A stretch of 64,000 nucleotides of DNA from Simiduia curdlanivorans (GTDB taxonomy: Bacteria; Pseudomonadota; Gammaproteobacteria; Pseudomonadales; Cellvibrionaceae), in assembly GCF_030409605.1 (NCBI RefSeq), contig NZ_JAUFQG010000006.1:682001-746000 (forward strand). The letters are read 5' to 3'. Both the position numbers and the translations under genes were made by a program. Below are positions 23,991 to 33,989 of the stretch, in pieces (within the stretch, counting starts at the first letter, position 1; every line of letters begins with the position of its first letter). The notes beneath the pieces are model-generated. The model was not told where the DNA came from. It did no database searches and was given only the letters and a program-made list of their open reading frames with translations.

Positions 23991-26585
23991 TTAGAAGCTG
24001 TAACTTGCTTTCATGTAATAGAAACTTCCGTTAATACCGAATGGCGATGTTTCATAGTAGTAAGCACCAGACCAAGAAGGCGATGGGTTACCATTAGCAC
24101 CGGTATAACGCATTGGCTCCTGATCAAAAATATTATTTCCACCCGCTTTAATTGTGAAATTTTCATTGATGTTGTAAGCCAGCTCTAAATCAATGGTTAC
24201 AGCTGGATCGCCTTTAATTGCATCCGAAGAGTCATCGGCGTGAATAGCCAAATACTCACCGTAGTAATTAGCGCGCAAGAAACCAGAGAAGTCACCCCAG
24301 TACTGCGCCCAGCTGATATTAGCTCGGTGATTGGGTAACTCCTCTTCCAAGCGCTGCACATCCCACGCACTGGTAATGGTATAGCTATCAACTTCTGTTT
24401 CGTTGTAGTTGTAAGCCATTGAGAAGTCGGCAGAACCACCGAACAAATCCGTACCGTAAGTCGCGACTATATCAACACCTTGAGTAGTAGTATCAAAATC
24501 ATTGGTGAAGAAGTTGAAGTGGGTCAAGGTACCGACTAAATCAGCTGCAGGCATATCGCTCGGCAAGGTGGCACGAGTAGCGTCATCTAATAATTTAGAA
24601 TCGGTTACGGTGATACGATCGGTGACTTCAATATGATAAAAATCGATGGTCAGATCTACATCGCCCAAACCAGCCACCAAACCTAAGGTAACGCTCTCCG
24701 ATTCTTCAGGCGTCAGCGCTTGTGCGCCTAAAGCAACAGAGACGGGATGACTTGGCGCCAAGGTGGCAACGTTCATTAATCCAAAACCTTCGATATTAGT
24801 GGTTTGAGAGTTAACGACGTTGGTTTGACCGACGGTTGGCGCACGGAAACCTGTACCCATTGAACCGCGGAAGGCGAAATCATCGGTCAGCGACCAGTTA
24901 AACGTTAACTTGTAGTTGAGGGTGTCGCCAAAATCGGAGAATTCCTCATAGCGCAATGCACCGCCTATCAATAAACCACTGGTAACTTGATGTTCAATAT
25001 CGGTGTAAAGCGCATAGTTGTTACGCTCAAAAGAGCCTGCTGAATCTGGGTGGAAACCAGGGAAACCGTGTGAACCAACGGTAAATACCGCCAAGGTATT
25101 CGTTGGGTCTGGATCACCGGAGATCACATTGTCCAATTCAGCGTAGCGCCCAGCCTTCCACGACGCTGTTTCGCCGGCAACAATTTGGAAGCTGTCTTCG
25201 CGCCACTCAGTACCGAAGGCGACACTGGTATCGCCGAATTGGTGCGAGAAGTCTATGTTTATAGTTTTTTCTTGCTGAATATATGAACCGGTATCGAAAT
25301 TAGTGGGTGAATCTGGGCCCATGGAGGGGTTTAGCGTGTTATTTAAACCGAAGTTGCTTTCACTACGACCGATACCAGCACTGAAATCGTAGGACCAATC
25401 ATTCATGAAGCCACCCTGGAAGGTGCCTCGTGTACCCGCTGTTAACGCGCTGTCGGTAACGGTGCCAACGAAGCGCGGTGTATAACCGCCGGAGTACAAC
25501 TCATTGACAGACCAACAACTATCGGAAGCAATAATTGCCGCCAATAACGGATCAGTATCTGGGTTACCCGAACCAACTGGACCTGTGGCTAAGTTACAAT
25601 TGCCATCCACGTTTGCAATCAGGCGCTGATTTATCAACGGACCATCACCATCAGGGTCCCAAGTAAATACACCTTGACGATTATTTGGATTACGGTAATA
25701 GAAACCACCATCAGCGCTACGGGTTGCATGATTACCAAATAGATAAGCCTCGCTGTCGTTGCCCAACTCTAAGCCGGCATTCACAAAAAAACTGACGTCA
25801 TCATCTATCTTTGGTGAACCCCAGATATAAGCAGGATCTGGCACATTCTCTACGCCCGCAGCTTCAAGCGTGACATTCTGCGAAGAGCGGCCATTGCGCA
25901 CAGTGTCATCCGCTTGGTTCCACTGCAGGCTGGCATTTACAAAACCACTACTGGTAAGTGGCATGCCGATGTTGGCCGCTATAGTTGTGGTATCTCCGTC
26001 ACCTTCACCGTATTGTCCGTACTTCACCTCAACGCTACCGCCCTCGGCATCATCTTTAAGCACGAAGTTCATCACCCCAGCAATGGCATCCGAACCATAT
26101 TGAGCCGCAGCTCCGTCGCGCAACACTTCAATTTGTTTAAGTGCGATGCTGGGGATAACCGATATATCAGGCCCTTGCGCACCTTTATTTAAACCACCGC
26201 CTTGGAAAACAATCACCGATGAACGATGACGACGCTTGCCATTGACTAGAACTAGGGTGCTGTCTGATGGCAATCCGCGCAGGTTAACGGGGCGAATAAT
26301 GGATGCCGCATCGCTGATGGGCTGCGAGAGAACATTAAAAGACGGGATGGTGCCCTTCAGCAGCTCGAGCATGTCGCTACTACCCGACTTCGCCAGCTCA
26401 TCGGCATTGATCACATCCACTGGCACTGGCGAATCCGTGGCTGAACGCGCTTTGGTACGAGACCCGACGGTGACAACTTCTTCAAGTAAATCCATATCCG
26501 TTGATTGCGCCACAGCCAAAGGCGTGCCCAGACTACCCGCTAAAGCAATGACAGACAGTGAAGTAAACAGGTGCTTGTGTCTCAT
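23991..26585 (-). CDS. TonB-dependent receptor (paralogue 2, no STN domain)
   Basis: An 864-residue outer-membrane receptor: signal peptide (TPLAVA-QS), TonB-box-like LLEEVVTVGSR, plug with VLVNGKRRHRSSVIV and IEVLRDGAAAQYGSDAIAGV, and a beta-barrel ending FYYMKASYSF. An extracellular loop includes two cysteines (NCNLATG and DSCWSV, about 25 residues apart) that could form a disulphide. Gaps of 175 and 220 bases to the flanking receptors leave room for separate promoters. The ligand is unknown; it is closely related in layout to the receptors on either side. Confidence 0.93.
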   Translation of the reverse strand: MRHKHLFTSLSVIALAGSLGTPLAVAQSTDMDLLEEVVTVGSRTKARSATDSPVPVDVINADELAKSGSSDMLELLKGTIPSFNVLSQPISDAASIIRPVNLRGLPSDSTLVLVNGKRRHRSSVIVFQGGGLNKGAQGPDISVIPSIALKQIEVLRDGAAAQYGSDAIAGVMNFVLKDDAEGGSVEVKYGQYGEGDGDTTTIAANIGMPLTSSGFVNASLQWNQADDTVRNGRSSQNVTLEAAGVENVPDPAYIWGSPKIDDDVSFFVNAGLELGNDSEAYLFGNHATRSADGGFYYRNPNNRQGVFTWDPDGDGPLINQRLIANVDGNCNLATGPVGSGNPDTDPLLAAIIASDSCWSVNELYSGGYTPRFVGTVTDSALTAGTRGTFQGGFMNDWSYDFSAGIGRSESNFGLNNTLNPSMGPDSPTNFDTGSYIQQEKTINIDFSHQFGDTSVAFGTEWREDSFQIVAGETASWKAGRYAELDNVISGDPDPTNTLAVFTVGSHGFPGFHPDSAGSFERNNYALYTDIEHQVTSGLLIGGALRYEEFSDFGDTLNYKLTFNWSLTDDFAFRGSMGTGFRAPTVGQTNVVNSQTTNIEGFGLMNVATLAPSHPVSVALGAQALTPEESESVTLGLVAGLGDVDLTIDFYHIEVTDRITVTDSKLLDDATRATLPSDMPAADLVGTLTHFNFFTNDFDTTTQGVDIVATYGTDLFGGSADFSMAYNYNETEVDSYTITSAWDVQRLEEELPNHRANISWAQYWGDFSGFLRANYYGEYLAIHADDSSDAIKGDPAVTIDLELAYNINENFTIKAGGNNIFDQEPMRYTGANGNPSPSWSGAYYYETSPFGINGSFYYMKASYSF

Positions 26586-26805
26586 AGTATCTCTCCCAGT
26601 GAGATAATTTTTATCTTATTTATTAGTCCTACGGGTAAAACTACCCATGTGAGAATAGTTCACCACTATGACTCCATACGAAATCCGGACAAAAAACCGC
26701 TATAGATAAATGAGTGAACAAATCAAACAATTATAAAAAGAGAAACCAATTAAGAGAAACTAGGACAAAAACACTAACAGACACAGAAAAATTAGGACAT
26801 ATATT

Positions 26806-29658
26806 TCACAACTGATAAACCGCACGAGCGTAATAGAAGGCGCCATTAATACCATAGGGCGAGGACTCCCAAGGGTATACAAAGCTGTTGCCGCTTATCT
26901 CGCCTAACAAACTGGGCTTGGCTAAGGGCTCTGGGTAGGTATTGAGCAAATTGTTGCCGCCGAGTGAAATTGAAAAACCGCCATTGAAGCGGTAGGAAAT
27001 ATCGGCATCCAACAACCAAGCACGGCCCGACTTGTGGAAGGTTTCGTCCACATCTGGCAGGTCGACGCCCAGCCCCGCCTCGGTGAAATAGCTGGTTTTA
27101 ACCGAGCCAAAACGATTCAGCCTCACACTTGTAGACCAGCTGGCGTACTGCCAGTCGGCGCTCAACAAGAGGCGGCGCCGGGGCTGCCCCTGTTCAGTCA
27201 GCATCACCTGGGCATCAGAATACAGCTCGCTTGGTGCAAAGCCTTGCGGGCCATGCAGGGTTAAAACCCGAGTTCGATTGTAATGCCCAAGCAGTGAAAG
27301 TTGGGTCTGGCCCCAATCGTGGCGCCACTGATAACGCGCCACCAGATCGAAGCCGGTGGTGACCGTATCCATGGCGTTATACATAAACTGCACGGCACCA
27401 ATGTTATTTCCCTGCGCCGCCAAGGCCTGTGCAAACGCGCAGTTGGGCAAACAGGCGCCCGGCTCTGCGGCAATCACATCACTCAGCGCTATGGCATCGG
27501 CCACATCAATGTGAAAGCCATCTAAGCTCAGAGACAACCCCTGCACCGGCTGCCAAATAGCGCCAATACTGGCATGCTTTGAGCGCTCAGCCGCCAAGGG
27601 CGCCACCCCCAACGCCTCTAGCACTTCGCTGTCCTCAGCGGCGTGTAGCGTATTGGTGAGCACGTCCGGGCCAATATTGGTGATCACGTGGGTAAAGCTG
27701 CGCTGGTTAATGCCCGGCGCTCGAAACCCAGAGGCCACCCCACCGCGCAACATTAATGCGCGCGTTAGTTGATAACGCAATGACAACTTGCCATTGAGGG
27801 TGCGACCCACATCGCCAAAGCTTTCCCATCGGCTAGCCAAAGCAATCGCCAGACGCTCATCGAAATCGATCTCTGCCTCGACAAACCAAGCCATGCTGTC
27901 GCGTTGATCTGAAACCGGCAAGCGGTAACCTGGGTAAGCCTGCATGCCCGCTTGGGCGCGACTTCTCGCCTGACCGTCGGCGCACACTAAACCGGTTTCT
28001 GTGGGGCATGGGTCGATGGGGCTGGGAATAAACAGGCTAAAGTCGTCCTCGGGGCCATAGGCATAAGAGGCAAATTCGCCCGTGGTTATCTGGTAATTTT
28101 CCCGCCGCCACTCGGCGCCGCCGGTCACCAATAACTCCTCTAGGCCTGAGGCATCCACCAAGCCACTCGCCACCACCGCATGCTGCAGCTGGCTGTATTT
28201 GAGCTCGCCATTAGTGGCGCTGGTGGGCGTCTGCTCGCCCAGTGACACATTGACAGAATAATCCGTGCCCTGAATAAAGCGGTTCTCACCCCAGCTCGAG
28301 CTGATATCTAGGCTCCACGCCTCTGGCAATTCGATCACAGCGCCCAGTGCGACGCTGTCGTCCTCGGAGCGGGTGCTTTGCAGCGGTAGAAAGCCTTCCG
28401 GGTCTAAACCCGGCAAATACCTAGCGCTGACAGGCGCGGTGCCATCGCTGGCGCCAGCACCGCGATAGAAGCCCGCCGACAACCCCGCGCGCCGCGCGCT
28501 GCCACCAAAGCCATAGACTTCAAGCTGCTCACTCAACGCCCATTGGCCATTGCCAAATAGATTCCAACTTTGCTGCTCAGTATCGCCAATGCGCATACTG
28601 ACTCGCGCGGGCTCAAAGCGCTGATCCGGGGCGGCTCTGTTGGTGGCCGCCCTGTCCTGCACTTCCAAGGCGATAAAGGCACTCGCATCTGCACCCAGAT
28701 CGAAGCCACCGGCAAGGCTGCTGATCAACGACTGGCCATCGCCCTCGTGGGTTTGACCGTATTGCACGTTCAATTCAGGGTCTTGCTGGCCGCTCTTCAG
28801 CACCAGATTCAACACACCCGCAATAGCATCCGAGCCATACAGGGCGCTGGCGCCGTCGCGCAACACTTCAACCCGCTCGAGCATCACCGTTGGAATGGCG
28901 TTCATATCGACCCCCGAGGAGCCTCTGCCGACCACCTGCTGAATATTGATCTGCGCCTGATGGTGCCGACGCTTGCCATTTATCATCACCAACAGTTGAT
29001 CTGGGTTCATGCCGCGCATGGTGGCCGGGCGCACTAAATCGGCGCCGTCACTCACCATAGTGCGAGAAAAGTTAAAGGAAGGGGCTTGGCTTTGCAGCTG
29101 CTCGCCGAGCGACGCTGGCGCCGAGCGAGACAGTGAATAACCGTGCACGATATCGATGGGCACAGTGGACTGCAGCAGCTTGCGCGTGCGACTGCGGGTG
29201 CCGATGGTGACCAACTCCTCGATAATCGGCAGCGAGTCAGCAGCATCTGCGCCGACATCGTCGCGGCTCTGCCTTGCTACTGCCGCCTTTGAAGGCGCAA
29301 CCGTTGCTACGGGTAAAGGCTCAAGTAAGTAGGTATTGGGCTCGAGCTCGCGTTTACGTAAAGGTTGGCCGGCGAGCAACATTTCCAGGGCCGCTACGGG
29401 TTCATATTGACCTATGACGGCACCGGCGGTTAAACCCGCCAGTTGCTCGGGCCTAAACACTAGGCGCACATCTGGCACCAGGGCTGCATAGGCCAACAAG
29501 GCGTCACTTAAGGGTTGAGATGGCAGGCTAAACTGATGCGGCGCGGCACTGCCCAGTGGCGACCACAGCAAAAACAACAGCAAAACGCGCGGTGCCATGC
29601 GCAATAGGGTTAAAGGCATGCGCGCTTGAACAATTCGAAGCAAGATTGACAGGTTCAC
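26806..29658 (-). CDS. FecA-type TonB-dependent transducer with N-terminal STN domain
   Basis: A receptor of up to 950 residues. After the signal peptide (LGSAA-PH) comes an STN domain (about residues 40-110: FSLPSQPLSDALLAYAALVP and MLLAGQPLRKRELEPNTYLLEPLP), which in FecA-like proteins contacts FecR in the periplasm. A plug follows (VMINGKRRHHQAQINIQ, VEVLRDGASALYGSDAIAGV) and then the barrel, ending FYYARAVYQL. Several ATG codons near the start (29658, 29619, 29598) make the exact start uncertain. It directly follows fecR, so ligand binding probably triggers the adjacent sigma factor. Unlike its two paralogues its last residue is Leu, not the usual Phe. Confidence 0.93.
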   Translation of the reverse strand: MNLSILLRIVQARMPLTLLRMAPRVLLLFLLWSPLGSAAPHQFSLPSQPLSDALLAYAALVPDVRLVFRPEQLAGLTAGAVIGQYEPVAALEMLLAGQPLRKRELEPNTYLLEPLPVATVAPSKAAVARQSRDDVGADAADSLPIIEELVTIGTRSRTRKLLQSTVPIDIVHGYSLSRSAPASLGEQLQSQAPSFNFSRTMVSDGADLVRPATMRGMNPDQLLVMINGKRRHHQAQINIQQVVGRGSSGVDMNAIPTVMLERVEVLRDGASALYGSDAIAGVLNLVLKSGQQDPELNVQYGQTHEGDGQSLISSLAGGFDLGADASAFIALEVQDRAATNRAAPDQRFEPARVSMRIGDTEQQSWNLFGNGQWALSEQLEVYGFGGSARRAGLSAGFYRGAGASDGTAPVSARYLPGLDPEGFLPLQSTRSEDDSVALGAVIELPEAWSLDISSSWGENRFIQGTDYSVNVSLGEQTPTSATNGELKYSQLQHAVVASGLVDASGLEELLVTGGAEWRRENYQITTGEFASYAYGPEDDFSLFIPSPIDPCPTETGLVCADGQARSRAQAGMQAYPGYRLPVSDQRDSMAWFVEAEIDFDERLAIALASRWESFGDVGRTLNGKLSLRYQLTRALMLRGGVASGFRAPGINQRSFTHVITNIGPDVLTNTLHAAEDSEVLEALGVAPLAAERSKHASIGAIWQPVQGLSLSLDGFHIDVADAIALSDVIAAEPGACLPNCAFAQALAAQGNNIGAVQFMYNAMDTVTTGFDLVARYQWRHDWGQTQLSLLGHYNRTRVLTLHGPQGFAPSELYSDAQVMLTEQGQPRRRLLLSADWQYASWSTSVRLNRFGSVKTSYFTEAGLGVDLPDVDETFHKSGRAWLLDADISYRFNGGFSISLGGNNLLNTYPEPLAKPSLLGEISGNSFVYPWESSPYGINGAFYYARAVYQL

Positions 29659-29729
29659 GGTGTCTATTTTTAGGGTTATACCGCTGGCAGCAGGTGCGAC
29701 TAAAAGCCTACCTACTGTTGCATTTCAGA

Positions 29730-30713
29730 TCATTCTACCGCGTCTGGCGCAGAACGATAGAGCAAGGTCAATAATGGCGTTAATTGAACCGCTTTTACGG
29801 CAAAACCAGCTTCTAACATACTCACCGCAGCAGGTGTATCGCCAGTGCTAAAGGCACCACCCACACGCACCGAAGACAGCTCTGAATCGACAATCACCAT
29901 ATGCTGGTAGCTATAGCGATTCATTTCTTCGACAAACTCCGCCAAGGCGACGTTGCTAAAAAACAAGCGCTGCTCGCGCCAGGCCAGAGCTGCCACTACA
30001 TCTTCGCTGCGCCGCTCATTGATTAAGCCAATCTGATCGGCCAACTTAATGCTCTGGTTCGCGGCCAAACGCTGTGGCTCGCCAACCTTACCGGTCACGT
30101 CCACCAAGCCTTCGGTCACTAACACCGACGCCGCGTCATCGCGCAACCTGACATTAAATGCAGTACCCACAGCCCTGGCCTCGCCCCGTGCTGTTTCTAC
30201 GATTAAGGGGCGATCGGGATTTTTAGCGACGTCGATGAATATTTCGCCACTGCGCAGTACTAGCCGCCGCTCGGCCTCGGTAAACGCTATATCAACTTCC
30301 GAACTGGCATTTAAGGTCAGCTTGCTGCCATCCTGCAGCTCGACCGTTTTAATCTCGCCAATACCGGTTTGAACGTCAGGGCTAAGTATCCAAAAACTCA
30401 TCGCAAATAAGCAAAAAGCAAACGATGCTACCCGCAACCAAGGGCGCTGAACTGGCTCCGCTGGCCTGTCTAACACAATGGACGCGCGCACCGGTAGAGA
30501 CTGCACACTCGGCGCAGCCATTAAATTTTGCACCGCCACTTGCACTTGGAGCCAGTCTTCCCGCGCCTGTTTAAACGCTAGGCGATGGCAAACATCGGCT
30601 TCCAGCCACTGCCTTAAAAGCTGCGCTTGATGGGCGTCCAAGCCGTCGGCCTGACGCTCTGCCCAGATACTCGCCTGCTGTGCGATATCGTTATTGTGAA
30701 CAAGTTGAATCAT
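29730..30713 (-). CDS. FecR-family anti-sigma/sigma regulator
   Basis: A 327-residue inner-membrane protein. The N-terminal DUF4880-like cytoplasmic part (ASIWAERQADGLDAHQAQLLRQWL) binds the sigma factor. A single helix at about residues 95-112 follows (ASFAFCLFAMSFWIL). The periplasmic FecR domain starts at IGEIKTVELQDGSKLTLNASSEVDI and ends with a DUF4974-like STN-related segment. It sits between the sigma gene and the STN receptor, 54 and 71 bases apart, the classical fecI-fecR-fecA order. Confidence 0.93.
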   Translation of the reverse strand: MIQLVHNNDIAQQASIWAERQADGLDAHQAQLLRQWLEADVCHRLAFKQAREDWLQVQVAVQNLMAAPSVQSLPVRASIVLDRPAEPVQRPWLRVASFAFCLFAMSFWILSPDVQTGIGEIKTVELQDGSKLTLNASSEVDIAFTEAERRLVLRSGEIFIDVAKNPDRPLIVETARGEARAVGTAFNVRLRDDAASVLVTEGLVDVTGKVGEPQRLAANQSIKLADQIGLINERRSEDVVAALAWREQRLFFSNVALAEFVEEMNRYSYQHMVIVDSELSSVRVGGAFSTGDTPAAVSMLEAGFAVKAVQLTPLLTLLYRSAPDAVE

Positions 30714-30767
30714 GCTATTTCGTTATCGTTGTTAATGAGGCCTTTCTAGCTATCGCGTAATTCATGC

Positions 30768-31334
30768 TTAGCCAAGAGGCTTTACTAGGCGCTGCCGGCA
30801 CTGTTTCATACCCATGGCAATATGCTTCTCAACAGTACTTACGGATATGCTCAGCTTTTCCGCAATATCTTTTTGTGACAATTGATGTATTTTCCGCATC
30901 ACAAAAACCCGCCGGCACTGGCTCGGCAAACTTTCAATTGCGCTATTCAAGGCTTTGACAGCCTCGGCGTCGATAACCTGCTGTTCCGGTGTCGGCAGCG
31001 GGTCTAACAGCTGCTCCACGTCCACATCTTGGTCAACCTCACTGACGCGCTTATGGCGCACGCGATCAATGATTAGGTTGCGGGCAATGGTAAACAGGAA
31101 GTTTTTTGCTGTGGCGAGCTCGATCCGATCCCTATGGCGCTGAAACCGCTCATAGGTTTCATGCATTAGATCGGCCACATCCTCTTGCGAGCGAACTTTA
31201 GACCACATGTATCGCTTCAGCATGGCGCTGTACTGTTCGAAAATCGCGGCTACCTGCTGGTCATGTGCACGCCCACTCACTACATCGCGTTCGCACTGAC
31301 TGCCGCCTTCTGCTGTTGGCTGCTGCAATGGCAC
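30768..31334 (-). CDS. ECF sigma factor, FecI-like
   Basis: A 188-residue group IV sigma factor. Region 2 spans about residues 25-95 (QEDVADLMHETYERFQ, FLFTIARNLIIDRVRH). Region 4 spans about 125-180 (LPSQCRRVFVMRKIHQLSQK, DIAEKLSISVSTVEKHIAMG). The start is taken as GTG at 31334 behind a GAGAGA stretch; a few codons either way are possible. It is expected to activate the downstream receptor genes when FecR signals, and is the first gene of the fecI-fecR-receptor unit. Confidence 0.93.
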   Translation of the reverse strand: MPLQQPTAEGGSQCERDVVSGRAHDQQVAAIFEQYSAMLKRYMWSKVRSQEDVADLMHETYERFQRHRDRIELATAKNFLFTIARNLIIDRVRHKRVSEVDQDVDVEQLLDPLPTPEQQVIDAEAVKALNSAIESLPSQCRRVFVMRKIHQLSQKDIAEKLSISVSTVEKHIAMGMKQCRQRLVKPLG

Positions 31335-31482
31335 TCTCTCTCGTTGCTTGCTCTGATTATTGTTATATCAGCTCGAGCCGTTAACCGACCCTAACTTAAG
31401 GTGAATCTACGTCCACCTGAGACAGCTACATAGAACTATGTACATAGAACGAAGGTACCTTAGCATGGTTGTCAGCGCCAAA

Positions 31483-32391
31483 TCACGCATTATGCGCCAA
31501 TTGCACCAACCACTGTCGGAACTCGCCCACCGGGCTCTGATCGGCCACATCGACGTCTGATAAGAGGTAGTAACCGCCGTCGCAGGGAAGCCGCTCACCA
31601 AGCTGACACAGCTCGCCCTGTTGAATCCGGTCGGCAACAAAATACCAAGGTAATACCGTCGCGCCCATGCCTTGCAGCGCCGCTTGCAACAGCAAGGGAA
31701 AGGTTTCGAAGCGCTGGCCCGGTAAGCGCCCAATGGCTTGGGCGCTCAGCCCGGCTTGACGCCACCAATAGGCGGTCGAGGACTCGGGGCTGGTGTGGTG
31801 CAATAAGGGGTAGCGCTGCAACTGCTCGCGGTTATCAATTGCCCCCCAGGTGGTCAACAACCGCGGGCTTACCACGGCCACCAACTCGTCGCCCATCAAA
31901 TAATCGACCCGCATACCCGGCCCATCGCCCTGGCCAAAAACAATAGACAGATCGCACGCCAACTGCCGCCGGTAGAGTTTATGTATATCTGTCATCAAGT
32001 GAATACTGGTATCTGGGTGCGAATCGGTATAGCTGGCAAGCGCTGGCAAGAGCCAATGGCTGGCCAAAGCGGGTTCAATGCCGAGCACCAATTGCACCCC
32101 CGGTCGAAACTGGCGCGCCTCCTCGGTGGTTTGCAACATTAGCTGCAGTAGCGGGGCAATTTGCTGATAGTAGCGCTGCCCTACCGGGGTCAAGCGCAAG
32201 CGTTGGCGCACCCGCTCAAACAGGGTCTGACCTAAGGTCTCCTCCAACTGCTTGATCTGCCGGCTCACCGCGCTCTGAGTAAGACAGAGGTGTTCGGCGG
32301 CCTTGGTGACATTATCTAATTCAACAACCGAGACAAAACACTGCAAACTGGCGGTTGACGGTAACTGACCTCGCATCTGGCACCACTTCAT
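31483..32391 (-). CDS. LysR-family transcriptional regulator
   Basis: A 302-residue LTTR. The N-terminal winged helix shows FVSVVELDNVTKAAEHLCLT and QSAVSRQIKQLEETLGQTLF; the C-terminal substrate-binding domain follows from about residue 95. It is divergently transcribed from the aldehyde dehydrogenase with 146 bases between, so it probably controls that gene. The start could also be the ATG at 32376 (MRGQLPSTASL), which matches the usual LTTR beginning better. The effector is unknown. Confidence 0.92.
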   Translation of the reverse strand: MKWCQMRGQLPSTASLQCFVSVVELDNVTKAAEHLCLTQSAVSRQIKQLEETLGQTLFERVRQRLRLTPVGQRYYQQIAPLLQLMLQTTEEARQFRPGVQLVLGIEPALASHWLLPALASYTDSHPDTSIHLMTDIHKLYRRQLACDLSIVFGQGDGPGMRVDYLMGDELVAVVSPRLLTTWGAIDNREQLQRYPLLHHTSPESSTAYWWRQAGLSAQAIGRLPGQRFETFPLLLQAALQGMGATVLPWYFVADRIQQGELCQLGERLPCDGGYYLLSDVDVADQSPVGEFRQWLVQLAHNA

Positions 32392-32537
32392 GCATAAATG
32401 GAATAGGTTTAGCAGACTAAATCGTTTTTAACCGCAACGCCAGTAAGCGTAAGCTGACATCTTTGGGGCATAGTCTGCGGCACCGAAAGCGACTAGGCTT
32501 TAGCGCATTAATATCCGGTTAAAGAAGGAGTAGCTTC

Positions 32538-33950
32538 ATGAAGGTTTACGACAGTTTTTATATCGACGGCAAATGGGTCAAAGCCCTCGGCAAGGAAACC
32601 TTCGCGGTGATCAATCCGGCCACCGAGGAAACCATTGCGAGCGTGCCCATGGGCAACACCGAGGATGTCGACCGCGCCGTGGCGGCGGCGCGCAAAGCCT
32701 TTCCTAGCTGGTCCAGCACCAGCGCCAAACAACGCTGCGACATTATCAACAAAATTGCCGCGTTAATGACCGAGCGCCAGGCCGAATTAGTGAGCGCCGT
32801 CAGCAGCGCCATGGGTTGCCCCAAACACCTGACGCCCGACTTGCAAGTGAAGGGCCCAACTTTTGCGATGGCTAACTTCGCCGAGCGCGCCTTCAAGATG
32901 GAAGAGACCCGAGAGGCCGGCAACTCACTCATTGTCAAAGAGCCCGTGGGCGTATGCGGATTCATCAACCCGTGGAATTACCCGCTGCACCAATTTGTCG
33001 GCAAAGTCGCGCCCGCCTTAGCGGCTGGCTGCACCATCGTGATAAAGCCGTCCGAACAAACGCCATTACAGGATTTGGTGATGGCGCAAATCATGCACGA
33101 CGCTGGCGTCCCTGCGGGCGTGTTTAATCTGGTTATTGGCGCCGGACCAATTGTCGGCGCAGCACTCAGCAGCCACCCGCAAGTGGACATGGTATCGTTC
33201 ACCGGCAGCACCCGCGCCGGCAAGATGATTGCAATATCCGCCGCTGAAACCGTAAAACGAGTGACCCAGGAACTCGGCGGGAAATCACCCTACATAATCA
33301 CCGCCGATGCAGACTTAGACGCCGCCGTAAAATACGGCATCGACGATGTGATGATCAACACGGGACAAACCTGTACCGCCCTAACCCGTATGCTAGTACC
33401 CCAGAGTCGCTACGAAGAAGCCGTAGCGCTGGCGAAAAAACACACCGAATCTCTGACGGTAGGTTGCGGCGAAGACGCATTCGTTGGCCCAATGTCTTCG
33501 GCTAGGCAACAGGCAACCGTATTGTCCTTTATTGAAAAAGGCATTGCTGAAGGTGCTCGGCTGGTTACCGGCGGCACGGACATGCCGGAACATTTAACCA
33601 AGGGGTTTTATGTTCGCCCCACGGTGTTTGCCGATGTTAACAATCAAATGACCATCGCCCGCGAAGAAATTTTCGGCCCAGTGCTGTGTATGATTCCCTA
33701 CGACACCCTTGAGCAAGCCATTGATATCGCCAACGACACGCCTTACGGTTTATCCAGCGGCGTATTCGCCAAGGACAAAGACAGCGGCGTCGCCATTGCG
33801 CGCCAACTGCGCGCAGGGCAATGCTATGTTAACGGCGGAAGCTTTAATTATTTGGCGCCCTTTGGTGGTTACAAACAGTCGGGCAACGGACGGGAATTTG
33901 GCGATGAAGGCATGCATGAGTTTATTGAAACCAAAGCCATGCAACTTTGA
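32538..33950 (+). CDS. NAD(P)-dependent aldehyde dehydrogenase
   Basis: A 470-residue enzyme of the ALDH superfamily oxidising an aldehyde to the acid. Motifs include the catalytic Asn in INPWNYPLHQ, cofactor-binding FTGSTRAGK, general-base Glu in VTQELGGKSP, the nucleophile Cys in NTGQTCTALT and EEIFGPVL near the C-terminus. A strong AAGGAG lies seven bases before the ATG. It is a single gene with its own terminator, divergent from a LysR regulator that likely senses the substrate or product. The specific aldehyde cannot be told. Confidence 0.95.
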   Translation: MKVYDSFYIDGKWVKALGKETFAVINPATEETIASVPMGNTEDVDRAVAAARKAFPSWSSTSAKQRCDIINKIAALMTERQAELVSAVSSAMGCPKHLTPDLQVKGPTFAMANFAERAFKMEETREAGNSLIVKEPVGVCGFINPWNYPLHQFVGKVAPALAAGCTIVIKPSEQTPLQDLVMAQIMHDAGVPAGVFNLVIGAGPIVGAALSSHPQVDMVSFTGSTRAGKMIAISAAETVKRVTQELGGKSPYIITADADLDAAVKYGIDDVMINTGQTCTALTRMLVPQSRYEEAVALAKKHTESLTVGCGEDAFVGPMSSARQQATVLSFIEKGIAEGARLVTGGTDMPEHLTKGFYVRPTVFADVNNQMTIAREEIFGPVLCMIPYDTLEQAIDIANDTPYGLSSGVFAKDKDSGVAIARQLRAGQCYVNGGSFNYLAPFGGYKQSGNGREFGDEGMHEFIETKAMQL

Positions 33951-33968
33951 GTAATCATTCAATTTACT

Positions 33969-33989
33969 GGGCGCTGAGGCGCCCTTTTT
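33969..33989 (+). terminator. Rho-independent terminator after the aldehyde dehydrogenase
   Basis: GGGCGC/GCGCCC stem with TGAG loop followed by five T, 18 bases after the stop codon. Confidence 0.85.
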
